Shown here piece after piece: positions 9,186 to 21,156 of a DNA stretch of 64,000 nucleotides. Both the position numbers and the translations under genes were made by a program. Origin of the DNA: Microbacterium sp. NIBRBAC000506063 (GTDB taxonomy: Bacteria > Actinomycetota > Actinomycetes > Actinomycetales > Microbacteriaceae); assembly GCF_017968845.1 (NCBI RefSeq), contig NZ_CP072877.1:186001-250000 (forward strand), written 5' to 3'. Each line of letters begins with the position of its first letter. The first letter of the stretch is position 1. Under the pieces are notes generated by a model. That model made no database searches, was not told the DNA's origin, and saw only the letters and a list, made by a program, of their open reading frames with translations.

Positions 9186-10061
9186 TCAGTACCACCCGCG
9201 GCGATCGGAGTGCGAGAGCGCCGCGCAGGGCGTGGAGTAGCGGCTCTTGATGTAGCCGATGCCCCAGGAGATCTGCGTCTCGGCGCTCGTGCGCCAGTCG
9301 CTGCCCTTCGACTTCATCTTCGACCCGGGCAGCGCCTGGGGGATGCCATAGGCGCCACTGGGGTTGGCCGCCTTCACGCGCCAGCCCGACTCGCGATTCC
9401 AGAGCGTGACGAGACAGGTGTACTGCTTCGTCGACCAGCCTCGCTTGGCCACCGCGGTCTTCGCGTAGGCCTTCGCCTGTGCCGGGGTCGCGATCTTGTT
9501 GCTGGCGGCGCCCTTCTTGAGGTTGCTGGTGTGGACCCAGCCCGTCTTGGACTTGTGGGTGACCTTCACCCAGGAGCCCTTGACGCTCTTCGGCGTGAGG
9601 GTGATGTTGCGGGGGATGACGCTGACCGCCTTCGCCTTTGTCGTGTTCGACGTGCGGAGGTTGACGGGGGAGGCGGTGTGCATCTTCACGCCCGCCTTCG
9701 CGCTCGGTGCGGCGCCCTTCTTGAGGTTGCTGGTGTGGACCCAGCCCGTCTTGGACTTGTGGGTGACCTTCACCCAGGAGCCCTTGACGCTCTTCGGCGT
9801 GAGGGTGATGTTGCGGGGGATGACGCTGACCGCCTTCGCCTTTGTCGTGTTCGACGTGCGGAGGTTGACGGGAGAAGCCGTGTGCATCTTCGTGCCCGCC
9901 TTCACGGCGGCCGGAGCGACGGCGTTGATCGCCGGAGCGGTGAGGACGGTCGGCGCCGGAGCGGTCGATGCGGCGGCTGCCGGGGCGGCGGCGGTGGCCG
10001 CTGAGGAGGCGCCGAGGGTCAGCGCGAGGGCAAGGGTCATGACGAGGGCGCGCCGATTCAT
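9186..10061 (-). CDS. Secreted SH3b / lytic-transglycosylase-like cell-wall protein
   Basis: 291 residues. A signal peptide (MNRRALVMTLALALTLG, then an AAA-rich cleavage region) exports it. Two nearly identical SH3b-like wall-binding repeats (ASPVNLRTSNTTKAKAV ... SKTGWVHTSNLKKG) span about residues 60-190. The C-terminus is a goose-lysozyme/SLT-like domain: catalytic-type Glu in LWNRESGWRVKAANPSGAYG, IPQALPGSKM, and the closing TPCAALSHSDRRGWY, a form common in actinobacterial secreted proteins. Expected to bind and trim peptidoglycan outside the cell. I start at 10061 because it begins the signal peptide; an in-frame ATG 12 bases upstream is possible. Confidence 0.85.
   Translation of the reverse strand: MNRRALVMTLALALTLGASSAATAAAPAAAASTAPAPTVLTAPAINAVAPAAVKAGTKMHTASPVNLRTSNTTKAKAVSVIPRNITLTPKSVKGSWVKVTHKSKTGWVHTSNLKKGAAPSAKAGVKMHTASPVNLRTSNTTKAKAVSVIPRNITLTPKSVKGSWVKVTHKSKTGWVHTSNLKKGAASNKIATPAQAKAYAKTAVAKRGWSTKQYTCLVTLWNRESGWRVKAANPSGAYGIPQALPGSKMKSKGSDWRTSAETQISWGIGYIKSRYSTPCAALSHSDRRGWY
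9505..9912. repeat. Two tandem 204-bp coding repeats (SH3b modules)
   Basis: Copy one begins at 9505 and copy two at 9709. They are identical at nearly every base over the first 160 or so positions and then diverge slightly (for example GGGGGAGGCGGT against GGGAGAAGCCGT). This matches the two SH3b repeats of the surrounding gene. The near-identity, including third codon positions, indicates recent duplication or gene conversion. Confidence 0.85.
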
Positions 10062-10325
10062 ATGGCACTCCAATCAGATTCGGGTAGGTGGAGCCGGCTT
10101 TCGGGTCCGGGCAACCCGAAGACGAAACCAGCCCACCTTGGGAGAAAGTTGGGTGTTACCTGAACGTTATGAATCACCGCCGCGTGATTCCGCGGCCCAG
10201 GAGCAAACTGTGGATTCCCTGGCAGTCGCCGAATCGGGCCGGAATCGGCCGCGATCGGGCCGGAGGAGGAATGCCCTGCGCGAACGGGTGGAGCCAGTGT
10301 CGGAGGCCGCTCCTAGACTTGTCTG
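10062..10325. promoter_or_regulatory. Intergenic region between divergent cell-wall gene and uvrA
   Basis: 264 bases. The uvrA side ends in TAGACT at 10314-10319, 6 bases before the GTG start, implying a leaderless transcript. On the left side a GTTACC-TGAAC-GTTA stretch (about 10155-10171) gives two GTTA half-sites 11 bases apart in the region from which the leftward gene must be transcribed. No LexA palindrome is visible; the nearest GAAC (10281) lacks its partner. I see no riboswitch match. Confidence 0.45.
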
Positions 10326-13255
10326 GTGCCTATCGTCCCCGTACCCACGTCAGGAAAGCTCAGTGTGCGCGGTGCCCGCGTCCACAACCTGAAGAACGTC
10401 GACCTCGACATCCCGCGCGACTCCCTGGTCGTGTTCACCGGGCTGTCCGGGTCCGGCAAGTCGAGCCTCGCCTTCGACACGATCTTCGCGGAGGGGCAGC
10501 GCCGTTACGTCGAGTCCCTCAGCGCCTACGCGCGTCAGTTCCTGGGGCAGGTCGATCGCCCCGACGTCGACTTCATCGAAGGGCTGAGCCCCGCGGTCTC
10601 GATCGATCAGAAGTCGACCAATCGCAATCCGCGCTCGACGGTCGGCACGATCACCGAGATCTACGACTACATGCGTCTGCTGTGGGCGCGCATCGGCGTG
10701 CCGCACTGTCCGGAGTGCGGTGAGAAGATCCAGCGTCAGACCGTGCAGCAGATCGCTGATCAGCTCATGGACCTGCCCGATCGCACCCGGTACCAGATCG
10801 TCGCCCCGGTCGTCTCGCAGAAGAAGGGCGAGTTCGTCGACCTCTTCCGAGAGCTCGGCGCCAAGGGGTACTCTCGGGCGATCGTCGACGGCGAGCTCAT
10901 CCAGCTGGCCGAGCCGCCGACGCTGAAGAAGAGCTACAAGCACGACATCGCCGTCGTCGTCGACCGGCTCGTCGCATCCGATGACATCCTCGGGCGCGTG
11001 ACCGATTCGGTCGAGACGGCGCTGGGGCTGGCGGGGGAGTCGTCCAGGTCAACTTCGTCGACGAAGAGGGCGAGGCGGCCTGGCAGTCCTTCTCCGAGAA
11101 GCTGTCCTGCCCGAACGGCCACTCGATCGCGCTGACAGAGATCGAACCTCGCACGTTCTCCTTCAACGCACCCTTCGGCGCTTGTCCCGCGTGCTCGGGC
11201 CTCGGCACCCGCATGTCGGTCGACGTCGATCTCATGCTCGGCGACGAGGAGCTCTCCATCCGTGAGGGCGTCATCGTGCCGTGGACCACGCAGGGCAAAG
11301 GGCTCTTCCAGTACTACGAACGTCTGCTCGACGGTCTCGCCCGCGACCTCGACTTCTCCCTCGACACCCCATGGAACCAGCTCCCTGACGAGGTGCGCGA
11401 GGCGGTGTTGCGCGGTGAGAACTACAAGGTCACCGTCAAGTGGAAGAACCGCTACGGGCGCGAGATGCGTTACGCCTCGGGCTTCGAGGGCGTCGTGCCG
11501 TACATCGAGCGGCAGTTCCTGCAGGCCGAGTCCGACAACCAGCGACAGCGGTGGTCGCAGTACCTGCGCGAGGTGCCATGCCCCGTCTGCGAGGGCAACA
11601 GGCTCAAGCCCGAGGTGCTCTCGGTGCTCGTGCACGGACACTCGATCTCCGAAGTCTCGCACTTGAGCCTCGCGGATGCCCGCGACTTCATGGAGACGCT
11701 GACGCTCACCGAGCGCGAGGCGAAGATCGCGGCGCAGGTGCTCCGCGAGATCAAGCTCCGCCTCGACTTCCTCCTGCAGGTGGGTCTCGCCTACCTCAAC
11801 CTCAGCCGCTCGGCCGGGTCTCTGTCCGGTGGTGAGGCACAGCGCATCCGCCTCGCGACCCAGATCGGCTCGGGCCTGACCGGCGTGCTCTACGTCCTCG
11901 ACGAGCCGTCGATCGGCCTGCATCAGCGCGACAACCGCCGGCTCATCGAGACGCTGCTGACGCTGCGCGACCTCGGCAACACGCTCATCGTCGTCGAGCA
12001 CGACGAAGAGACGATCCAGGCCTCCGACTGGGTCGTCGACATCGGCCCCGGCGCGGGCGTGGGCGGCGGCGAGGTCGTGCACTCCGGGTCCTATGACGCG
12101 CTGCTCGGCGAGGACCGCTCGCTCACCGGCGACTATCTCGCCGGACGCCGTGAGATCGCGCTGCCCGCGAAGCGTCGCAAGATCGACAAGAAGCGGATGC
12201 TGAGCGTCGTCGGCGCGCGGGAGAACAACCTCAAGGGCGTCGACGTCGACTTCCCGCTCGGCGTGCTCACCGCCGTCACGGGGGTGAGCGGCTCGGGCAA
12301 GTCGTCGCTCGTCAACGACATCCTCTACCGTGTGCTCGCGGGGCGTCTCAACGGCGCCCGCACGGTGCCCGGCAAGCACACGAGGGTCACCGGGCTCGAC
12401 AACCTCGACAAGGTCGTGCACGTCGACCAGGCGCCGATCGGCCGCACCCCGCGGTCGAATCCGGCGACCTACACGGGTGTCTTCGACCGCATCCGCACCC
12501 TGTTCAGCGAGACGCCCGAGGCGAAGGTCCGCGGCTATCAGCCGGGGCGATTCAGCTTCAACGTCAAGGGCGGGCGCTGCGAGGCGTGCTCGGGCGACGG
12601 CACGATCAAGATCGAGATGAACTTCCTGCCCGATGTGTACGTCGACTGCGAGGTCTGCCACGGCAAGCGCTACAACCGCGACACGCTCGCTGTGCACTAC
12701 AAGGGCAAGAACATCGCCGAAGTGCTCGAGATGCCGATCGAGGAGGCCGCGGAGTTCTTCGAGCCGATCCAGGCCATCCACCGGTACATGAAGACGCTCG
12801 TCGACGTCGGTCTCGGCTATGTGCGCCTGGGCCAGTCCGCCACGACGCTGTCGGGCGGCGAGGCGCAGCGCGTGAAGCTCGCCACCGAGCTCCAGCGCCG
12901 CAGCAACGGCCGCAGCATCTACGTGCTCGACGAACCGACGACCGGCCTGCACTTCGAAGACGTGCGCAAACTCCTCGAAGTGCTCGGCGGACTCGTCGAC
13001 AAGGGCAACACCGTCATCGTGATCGAGCACAACCTCGACGTGATCAAGTCGGCGGACTGGGTCATCGACCTGGGGCCGGAGGGCGGCTCGGGTGGCGGCG
13101 AGATCCTCGCCACCGGCACTCCCGAACAGATCGCGAAGGTCGCAGACAGCCACACCGGGCAGTTCCTCGCCGAGGTGCTGCACGGTCGCCGACCCGCCCT
13201 GAAGCGGGCGCAGGGGCCGGAGGAGGCGCGCGGGCCGGAGCGATTGGCCAGCTGA
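10326..13255 (+). CDS. uvrA: Excinuclease ABC subunit A (one frameshift)
   Basis: Damage-recognition ATPase of nucleotide excision repair, about 976 residues, a tandem ABC protein with zinc fingers. Visible: first Walker [15 protein letters not shown] near residue 38, zinc cysteines [11 protein letters not shown], first signature [13 protein letters not shown], second Walker [14 protein letters not shown] near residue 660, [16 protein letters not shown], and second signature [13 protein letters not shown]. The frame breaks in GGGGG 11033-11037; one more G yields [15 protein letters not shown]. The GTG start is chosen because [20 protein letters not shown] matches UvrA N-termini and because TAGACT lies 6 bases upstream. 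Its stop overlaps the uvrC ATG by one base. Confidence 0.96.
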
Positions 13256-15219
13256 TGGCCGATCAGCTCGCCTACAAACCGCGTCCCGGAGAGATCCCGA
13301 CCGATCCCGGCGTGTATCGGTTCCGGGATGCCGACGGGCGTGTGCTCTACGTGGGCAAGGCGAAGAACCTGCGCCAGCGGCTGTCGAACTACTTCGCCCC
13401 CCTGCACACGCTGCACGAGCGCACGCGAAGGATGGTGACGACCGCGGCATCCGTCGAGTGGACGGTCGTCGCCACCGACGTCGACTCGCTGCAGCTGGAG
13501 TACATGTGGATCAAGGAGTTCGATCCGCCCTTCAACGTCCGGTACAAGGACGACAAGTCCTATCCGTTCCTCGCGGTGACCATGGCCGATGAGGCGCCAC
13601 GCGTGCTCGTCACCCGCAACCCCAAGATCCGCGGTGCACGCTACTTCGGTCCCTATCCGAAGGTGTGGGCCGTGCACGACACGATCGATCTAATGATCAA
13701 GGTCTTCCCGATCCGCACCTGCAGTGACGCGAGCTACCGGCGTGCCATGCAGACCGGACGACCGTGCTTCCCCGGCCAGATCGGAAAGTGCGGCGGACCG
13801 TGCTCGATGAAGGTGACGATCGCGGAGCACCGCGCCATGGTCGACGACTTCGTCGCCTTCCTCGCCGGCGGTGACGAGCGCTTCACCCGCGATCTCACGG
13901 CGAAGATGAAAGAGGCCTCCGCGGCGATGGACTACGAGTCCGCCGCGAAGTACCGCGACAAGCTCGCCTCGATCGACGCGGTGCTCGGCAAGAGCGCGCT
14001 CGTGCTGCCGAACACCGAGGACGCCGACCTCTTCGGCATCGCCGAGGACGAACTGTCGGCGGCCGTGCAGCAGTTCGTCATCCGTGGCGGTCGCGTGCGC
14101 GGTGTGCGCGCCTCGACGATCGAGAAGGAGATCGACATGAGCTCGGAGGAGCTCGTGGACCAGATCATCCAGCACGCCTACGGTGAGGCGAGCGGCGTCG
14201 AGATCCCGCGCCGGGTCATCGTCCCGACCCTGCCCGAGAACGCCGCCGAGCTCGAACCGTGGCTGAGGGCCCGTCGCGGCACCAAGGTGGAGCTCGCGGT
14301 CGCGCAGCGCGGTCAGCGCGCCGAGATCATGCGCACCGCGACGCTGAACGCCCAGCAGGCGCTCCTGCGCCACAAGACCCGCCGCTCCAGCGACTACGTC
14401 GCCCGTACCCAGGCGCTCACCGACCTGCAGGAGGCGCTCGGGCTCGAGGAGGCGCCGCTGCGCATCGAGTGCTTCGACATCTCGCACCTCGGTGGCACCA
14501 ACGTCGTGGCCTCCATGGTGGTCTTCGAAGACGGACTGCCCCGCAAAGACCAGTACCGCTCCTTCGGCATCGCCGAGACCACCGATGACACCGATTCGAT
14601 GTATCAGGTGCTCATGCGGCGGCTGCGTCACCTCGATGAGCCGGACCCCTCGATCCCCACGCCCGACTCAGAGACCGGATCGGGGGTGGACTCCTCGGGC
14701 GCTTCGACAGGCTCAGCGCCCGAGTCCGTGGTCCCCGAGCCTGTCGAAGGGCTCGTCGTCACAGAGCGCCGCCGTCCGCGCTTCGCCTATCCGCCGCAGC
14801 TGCTTCTCGTCGACGGCGGGGCTCCGCAGGTCGAGGCGGCCGCGCGTGCGCTGCGGGACGCCGGCCACGAGGAGATCGCCCTGTGCGGCATAGCGAAGCG
14901 ACTCGAGGAGGTGTGGCTGCCGGGGGAGGAGTATCCGGTGATCCTCCCTCGAACGAGCGAGGCGCTCTACCTGCTGCAGCGCCTGCGCGATGAGGCGCAC
15001 CGGTTCGCGATCTCCCACCAGCGACGCCGACGCAAGCGCGACATCACCACCGTGCTCTCGGAGGTGCCCGGCCTCGGTCCCGCCCGCATCAAGACGCTGC
15101 TGCGGCATTTCGGCTCGGTCACCGCACTGCGGGAGGCCACCGCCGACGAGATCCAGGAGGTGCCCGGCGTCGGTCCCGCACTCGCGGAGGCGGTGCGCGT
15201 GCACCTCGCCGATCGGTAG
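13255..15219 (+). CDS. uvrC: Excinuclease ABC subunit C with internal palindromic-repeat insertion
   Basis: Dual nuclease that cuts both sides of the lesion marked by UvrA/UvrB. 654 residues, intact. N-terminal GIY-YIG domain ([20 protein letters not shown]), Cys-rich segment (KCGGPCSMK), UVR domain ([16 protein letters not shown]) that pairs with UvrB, RNase H-like nuclease with [14 protein letters not shown] and [12 protein letters not shown], and C-terminal helix-hairpin-helix repeats ([25 protein letters not shown]). Between the two halves of the nuclease domain, about residues 463-502, sits a low-complexity stretch encoded by a dispersed palindrome (see separate entry). It overlaps uvrA and is followed by rapZ, whose -10-like TAGGCT uses the uvrC stop codon. 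Confidence 0.95.
   Translation: MADQLAYKPRPGEIPTDPGVYRFRDADGRVLYVGKAKNLRQRLSNYFAPLHTLHERTRRMVTTAASVEWTVVATDVDSLQLEYMWIKEFDPPFNVRYKDDKSYPFLAVTMADEAPRVLVTRNPKIRGARYFGPYPKVWAVHDTIDLMIKVFPIRTCSDASYRRAMQTGRPCFPGQIGKCGGPCSMKVTIAEHRAMVDDFVAFLAGGDERFTRDLTAKMKEASAAMDYESAAKYRDKLASIDAVLGKSALVLPNTEDADLFGIAEDELSAAVQQFVIRGGRVRGVRASTIEKEIDMSSEELVDQIIQHAYGEASGVEIPRRVIVPTLPENAAELEPWLRARRGTKVELAVAQRGQRAEIMRTATLNAQQALLRHKTRRSSDYVARTQALTDLQEALGLEEAPLRIECFDISHLGGTNVVASMVVFEDGLPRKDQYRSFGIAETTDDTDSMYQVLMRRLRHLDEPDPSIPTPDSETGSGVDSSGASTGSAPESVVPEPVEGLVVTERRRPRFAYPPQLLLVDGGAPQVEAAARALRDAGHEEIALCGIAKRLEEVWLPGEEYPVILPRTSEALYLLQRLRDEAHRFAISHQRRRRKRDITTVLSEVPGLGPARIKTLLRHFGSVTALREATADEIQEVPGVGPALAEAVRVHLADR
14702..14749. 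repeat. Palindromic dispersed repeat inside uvrC
   Basis: Perfect 13-base arms CTTCGACAGGCTC (14702-14714) and GAGCCTGTCGAAG (14737-14749) around a 22-base centre. It lies in frame, adding an [12 protein letters not shown] ... VPEPVEG linker to UvrC. Repeats with a CTTCGACAGGCTCAG core are scattered through genomes of Microbacteriaceae and relatives; their mobility mechanism is not established to my knowledge. Confidence 0.8.
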
Positions 15220-15243
15220 GCTGGAACCGAGTGAGGGAGGGCC

Positions 15244-16115
15244 ATGCCGACGACCGAGAGCGGTGAGTTCCTGATCGTCACGGGGATGTCCGGGGCAGGA
15301 CGATCCACCGTGGCCAATGCGCTGGAAGACCTCGGCTGGTACGTCGTCGACAACCTGCCGCCCCAGATGCTGCGACCTCTGCTCGATCTGACGAGTCTCG
15401 GTGGCGGGACGCTGCCGAAGGTCGCCGCCGTCGTCGACGTGCGCGGGCGGAACCTGTTCAACGACTTCCCCGACGTCGCCCGCACGCTCCGTCAGCGCGG
15501 CTCGGTGCGCGTGCTCTTCCTCGACGCCGCCGATGACACGCTCGTGCGCCGCTTCGAGGCGGTGCGTCGCCCGCATCCGCTGCAGGGCGACGGAACGATC
15601 GTCGACGGCATCCGGATCGAGCGCGATCGCGTGGCGCCGATCCGGGAGGCAGCCGACATCGTGGTCGACACCTCGGACTTCAACATCCATCAGCTCGCGA
15701 CGACGGTGTCGGACCTCTTCGCCGAGGAGGGGCGGCCCGGCACCGTCTGACGCTCATGAGCTTCGGGTTCAAGTACGGAACGCCCACGGATGCCGATTTC
15801 GTCGCCGACATGCGATTCCTGCCGAACCCCTTCTGGATCGAGGAGCTGCGCGGTCACACGGGCAAGGACGCCGAGGTCAGCGAGTACGTGCTCTCCCGGG
15901 AAGGCGCGGCGGAGTTCCTCGACTCCTTCGAGGCCACGCTGCGGCCCGTGCTCGCGGGCTACCAACGGGAGAACAAGAGCCATTCGACGGTCGCCATCGG
16001 CTGCACCGGCGGCAAGCACCGATCGGTCGCGATGGTCCAGGAGCTCGCGCGGCGACTGGCGGATGCGGAGGGCGTGGCCGTCAGCATCCGCCACCGGGAT
16101 CTCGGACGGGAGTAG
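15244..16115 (+). CDS. rapZ: RapZ/YvcJ-family nucleotide-binding protein (one frameshift)
   Basis: RNase-adapter/nucleotide-binding protein of the RapZ family, about 290 residues. N-terminal P-loop [18 protein letters not shown] near residue 12, then [11 protein letters not shown]. The C-terminal signature is [17 protein letters not shown], then [11 protein letters not shown] and [12 protein letters not shown]. In enterobacteria RapZ controls glmS RNA decay; in actinobacteria the protein sits next to whiA and its role is not settled. The frame breaks at GGGG 15729-15732; one G gives [19 protein letters not shown]. Without the repair there would appear to be two separate genes. A GGGAGGG ribosome site precedes the ATG. 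Confidence 0.93.
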
Positions 16116-16226
16116 CGTCATCCGGGGCGAGGGCTGTCTTTTCGGAGCCGAGCAGAGAGTCGAGCGGGAGCCGAGTAGGCTAGTGCTTCGCGTCGGCACA
16201 CCGGCGCCGAGCGCACAAGGAGTTTC

Positions 16227-17204
16227 GTGTCACTAACCACCGATGTCAAAGCGGAGCTTGTCAGCATCCGGAACGCCGCGCCCACCGTGCGCGTCGCCGA
16301 GGTGACGACGATCCTGCGGTTCGCGGGAGGCCTGCACTCGATCGCCAATCGCGTGGCGGTCGAAGCGGAAGTGGACGCCGAGGCACTGGCACGACGGGTC
16401 GTGCGCGACCTCATGGAGATCTACGGCGTGCGCCCGGAGATCGCGCAGGTGCAATCCGGCACCGGGCAGGAGGGCGTCCGCTACGCGGTGCGCGTCATCG
16501 CCGCCGGTGAGACCCTCGCGCGTCAGACCGGGCTCCTCGATCAGCGCCGCCGCCCCGTGCGCGGCCTGCCGAACCGTCTCACCACCGGATCGCGAGAGGA
16601 GCTCGCCGGTGTCTGGCGAGGTGCCTTCCTCGCGGCGGGCTCGTTGGGGGAGCCGGGCCGTTCGGCCGTCCTCGAGGTGAGCTGCCCGACCTCGGAGGCC
16701 GCCATGGCGCTCGTCGGGGCCGCCCATCGCCTGGGCATCGCCGCGAAGGCCCGTGAGGTCCGCGGCACCCCGCGCGTCGTCGTGCGCGAAGGCGAGGCGA
16801 TCCGCTCGATCCTGAGCATCATTGGTGCGGGCCGGACCGCCGCCGCCTGGGAGGAGCTGCGTCAGCGCCGGGAGGTGCGGGCCGGAGTCAACCGACTCGT
16901 GAACTTCGACGACGCCAACCTGCGGCGCTCGGCGCAGGCCGCCGTCGCCGCCTGCGCGCGTGTCGAGCGGGCGCTGGAGATCCTCGGCGAGGAGGCGCCC
17001 GATCACCTGCGCATGGCCGGCGAGCTTCGTCTGGCGCATCGCGAGGCGAGCCTGGACGAGCTCGGCCACCATGCGGATCCGCCGTTGACGAAGGACGCGG
17101 TGGCCGGCCGCATCCGTCGGCTCCTCGCCATGGCCGACAAGCGCGCGCAGCAGGAGGGCATCCCCGACACCGAGTCGGCCGTGCCCGCCGGCCTCGATGA
17201 GTGA
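16227..17204 (+). CDS. whiA: WhiA-family DNA-binding protein
   Basis: 325 residues, intact. N-terminal LAGLIDADG-like module without nuclease function ([26 protein letters not shown]) and a C-terminal helix-turn-helix ([33 protein letters not shown]). WhiA is a sporulation activator in Streptomyces and is linked to cell division in other Gram-positives; in a non-sporulating actinobacterium the division role is more likely. GTG start at 16227 preceded by ACAAGGAGT. It lies in the conserved uvrC-rapZ-whiA block; the 111-base gap from rapZ contains a possible -10 (TAGGCT, about 16176). Confidence 0.94.
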   Translation: MSLTTDVKAELVSIRNAAPTVRVAEVTTILRFAGGLHSIANRVAVEAEVDAEALARRVVRDLMEIYGVRPEIAQVQSGTGQEGVRYAVRVIAAGETLARQTGLLDQRRRPVRGLPNRLTTGSREELAGVWRGAFLAAGSLGEPGRSAVLEVSCPTSEAAMALVGAAHRLGIAAKAREVRGTPRVVVREGEAIRSILSIIGAGRTAAAWEELRQRREVRAGVNRLVNFDDANLRRSAQAAVAACARVERALEILGEEAPDHLRMAGELRLAHREASLDELGHHADPPLTKDAVAGRIRRLLAMADKRAQQEGIPDTESAVPAGLDE

Positions 17205-17246
17205 GACACAACGTCATAGGGGAATCAACCCGCTGTGCGGCGGCGT

Positions 17247-17261
17247 TGACGTCAGTAGGAT
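17247..17261 (+). promoter_or_regulatory. Palindrome TGACGTCA and -10-like TAGGAT before sodA
   Basis: The 8-base palindrome TGACGTCA (17247-17254) is followed 1 base later by TAGGAT (17256-17261), which could be the -10 of sodA and would leave a leader of about 78 bases. The palindrome would overlap the spacer of that promoter, a suitable place for a repressor. Which protein binds is unknown. Confidence 0.35.
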
Positions 17262-17344
17262 GAAAACCGTCTGCTCCGGACGGCATCTCGGCCTCCGGAG
17301 GATCGGCAGGCGCCGCGGCGCGGCGCGGATTGGATGAGAGAGAA

Positions 17345-17971
17345 ATGGCGAATTACACGCTCCCCGAACTGTCCTACGACTACGGCGCTCTCGCACCGCA
17401 CATCAGCGGCGAGATCATGGAGCTGCATCACAGCAAGCACCACCAGGCGTATGTGACCGGTGCGAACACCGCTCTCGAGCAGCTCGCCGAGGCCCGCGCC
17501 AAGGGCGACTTCGCGAACATCAACAAGCTCGAGAAGGACCTCGCCTTCAACCTTGGCGGGCACACCAACCACTCCATCTTCTGGACCAACCTCTCGCCCG
17601 AGGGCGGCGACAAGCCCACCGGCGACCTCGAGGCCGCCATCGCCGACCACTTCGGCTCCTTCGACGCCTTCCAGGCCCACTTCACCGCTGCGGCTCTGGG
17701 CGTGCAGGGCTCGGGCTGGGCCGGTCTCTTCTGGGACTCGATCGGTGAGAACCTCATCATCCAGCAGTTCTTCGACCAGCAGTCGCAGTTCGCGGCCGGC
17801 ACCGTGCCGCTCCTGCTCCTGGACGTCTGGGAGCACGCGTACTACCTCGACTACAAGAACGTGCGCGCCGACTACGTGAAGGCGTTCTGGAACATCGCCA
17901 ACTGGGCGAACGTGCAGGAGCGGTTCGGTAACGCTCGTGTGAAGGCGGCAGGTCTGCTGGTAACGTCATAA
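17345..17971 (+). CDS. sodA: Superoxide dismutase, Fe/Mn type
   Basis: Converts superoxide to oxygen and hydrogen peroxide. 208 residues, intact. The four metal ligands are visible: His in [12 protein letters not shown], His in [10 protein letters not shown], and Asp and His in [11 protein letters not shown]. Additional family markers are [10 protein letters not shown] and NWANVQERF. The outer-sphere Gln lies in the second half ([10 protein letters not shown]), so Mn, Fe or cambialistic use cannot be decided from sequence alone. GAGAGAAATGG provides the ribosome site. A strong terminator follows the stop. Confidence 0.93.
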   Translation: MANYTLPELSYDYGALAPHISGEIMELHHSKHHQAYVTGANTALEQLAEARAKGDFANINKLEKDLAFNLGGHTNHSIFWTNLSPEGGDKPTGDLEAAIADHFGSFDAFQAHFTAAALGVQGSGWAGLFWDSIGENLIIQQFFDQQSQFAAGTVPLLLLDVWEHAYYLDYKNVRADYVKAFWNIANWANVQERFGNARVKAAGLLVTS

Positions 17972-17980
17972 TCTGAACCG

Positions 17981-18024
17981 GGCGTCCCGACGGAGTTGTC
18001 TCGTCGGGACGCCTTCTGTTTTTA
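17981..18024 (+). terminator. Rho-independent terminator after sodA
   Basis: GGCGTCCCGACG (17981-17992) pairs perfectly with CGTCGGGACGCC (18002-18013) around a 9-base loop, followed by TTCTGTTTTTA. The best textbook terminator of the window; it separates sodA from the glycolytic operon. Confidence 0.9.
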
Positions 18025-18042
18025 TCCCCTCACACAGCGCGC

Positions 18043-18050
18043 AAGCGCTT
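18043..18050. promoter_or_regulatory. AAGCGCTT palindrome before gap
   Basis: A perfect 8-base palindrome 19 bases before the gap start codon. AAGCGCTT is the core of many LacI-family operators, and a related AAAGCGCTAA occurs before the peptide-transport operon at 37461. A repressor site for the glycolytic operon is possible; no further support is visible. Confidence 0.3.
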
Positions 18051-18069
18051 GACGAAACAGGAGACCTGA

Positions 18070-20285
<2,216 letters not shown>

Positions 20286-20295
<10 letters not shown>

Positions 20296-21077
20296 CAGCG
20301 CGCACCCCGCTCATCGCGGGCAACTGGAAGATGAACCTCGACCACCTGCAGGCGGTCGCGTTCGTGCAGAAACTGCACTGGACGCTCAAGGACGCCAAGC
20401 ACGAGAGCGAGAGCGTCGAGACGGCGGTGTTCCCGCCGTTCACCGACATCCGCAGCGTCCAGACGCTCATCGACGCCGACAAGATCCCCTTCGCGCTGGG
20501 CGCGCAGGACCTCTCCGTGCACGACTCCGGCGCCTACACGGGCGAGGTGTCGGGGGCGTTCCTCGCCAAGCTCGACGCGACGTACGTGATCATCGGGCAC
20601 TCCGAGCGGCGCGAGTACCACGCCGAGTCGGATGCGGTCGTCGCCGCCAAGGTCAAGGCCGCGCTCAAGCACGGGCTCGTCCCGGTGATCTGCGTCGGTG
20701 AGACGGCGGCGGATCTCGAGGAGCACGGAGCCAGCGCGGTGCCCGTGTCGCAGTTGGAGGCGGCACTGGAGGGTGTTCCGGCATCCGCCGACATCGTCGT
20801 CGCCTATGAGCCGGTCTGGGCGATCGGCTCGGGCCAGGCCGCGACCCCGCAGCAGGCGCAGGACGTCTGCGCGGCGCTGCGCGGTGTGATCGCCAAGGTG
20901 CTCGGCGACGAGGCCGCGGCGCGCACGCGCATCCTCTACGGCGGTTCGGTAAAATCCGCGAACATCGCCAGCTTCATGCGAGAGCCGGATGTCGACGGCG
21001 CGCTCGTCGGCGGGGCGAGCCTCGACGCGAACGAGTTCGCCGCCATCATCCGTTTCGAGAAGCACGTCGGCGTCTGA
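20286..21077 (+). CDS. tpiA: Triosephosphate isomerase
   Basis: Interconverts dihydroxyacetone phosphate and glyceraldehyde-3-phosphate. 263 residues, intact. Catalytic Lys in [11 protein letters not shown], His in [12 protein letters not shown], Glu in [12 protein letters not shown], and the phosphate loop [11 protein letters not shown] followed by [11 protein letters not shown]. Overlaps the 3' end of pgk. The stop is followed by a palindromic promoter-like region before secG. Confidence 0.97.
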
Positions 21078-21098
21078 CACCGACGGGGAGGTTCGCGC

Positions 21099-21119
21099 AA
21101 CCACCTATAATTGGTGGTT
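21099..21119. promoter_or_regulatory. TATAAT inside a 7-base inverted repeat, before secG
   Basis: AACCACC and GGTGGTT flank TATAATT, so a consensus -10 lies exactly in the centre of a palindrome. Transcription from it would start about 45 bases before the secG GTG. Both arms together can also form a hairpin in read-through RNA. The arrangement suggests a repressor site on the -10, or a processing hairpin between tpiA and secG. Confidence 0.5.
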
Positions 21120-21156
21120 ACGCGGACCTCCGTCCCAGCGAAAGGCTTCAAACTTC

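Noticed and set aside
10062..10160. c-di-AMP (ydaO) riboswitch before the secreted SH3b genes
   Set aside because: Such leaders often precede actinobacterial wall hydrolases, but the conserved ydaO core motifs are not visible in either upstream region.
10270..10326. LexA/SOS box before uvrA or uvrB
   Set aside because: The only GAAC near uvrA has no GTTC partner at the right distance, and none is seen before uvrB.
10934..13450. A long minus-strand reading frame (over 800 codons) opposite uvrA and the start of uvrC, with many similar long antisense frames elsewhere
   Set aside because: High GC makes antisense frames open by chance. It has no start signal, is Arg/Asp/His-rich in the way typical of shadows, and lies opposite clearly conserved coding sequence.
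15244..16115. Two separate genes (P-loop half and C-terminal half of RapZ)
   Set aside because: One restored G at 15729-15732 joins them into the normal family length with the [11 protein letters not shown] motif intact across the join.
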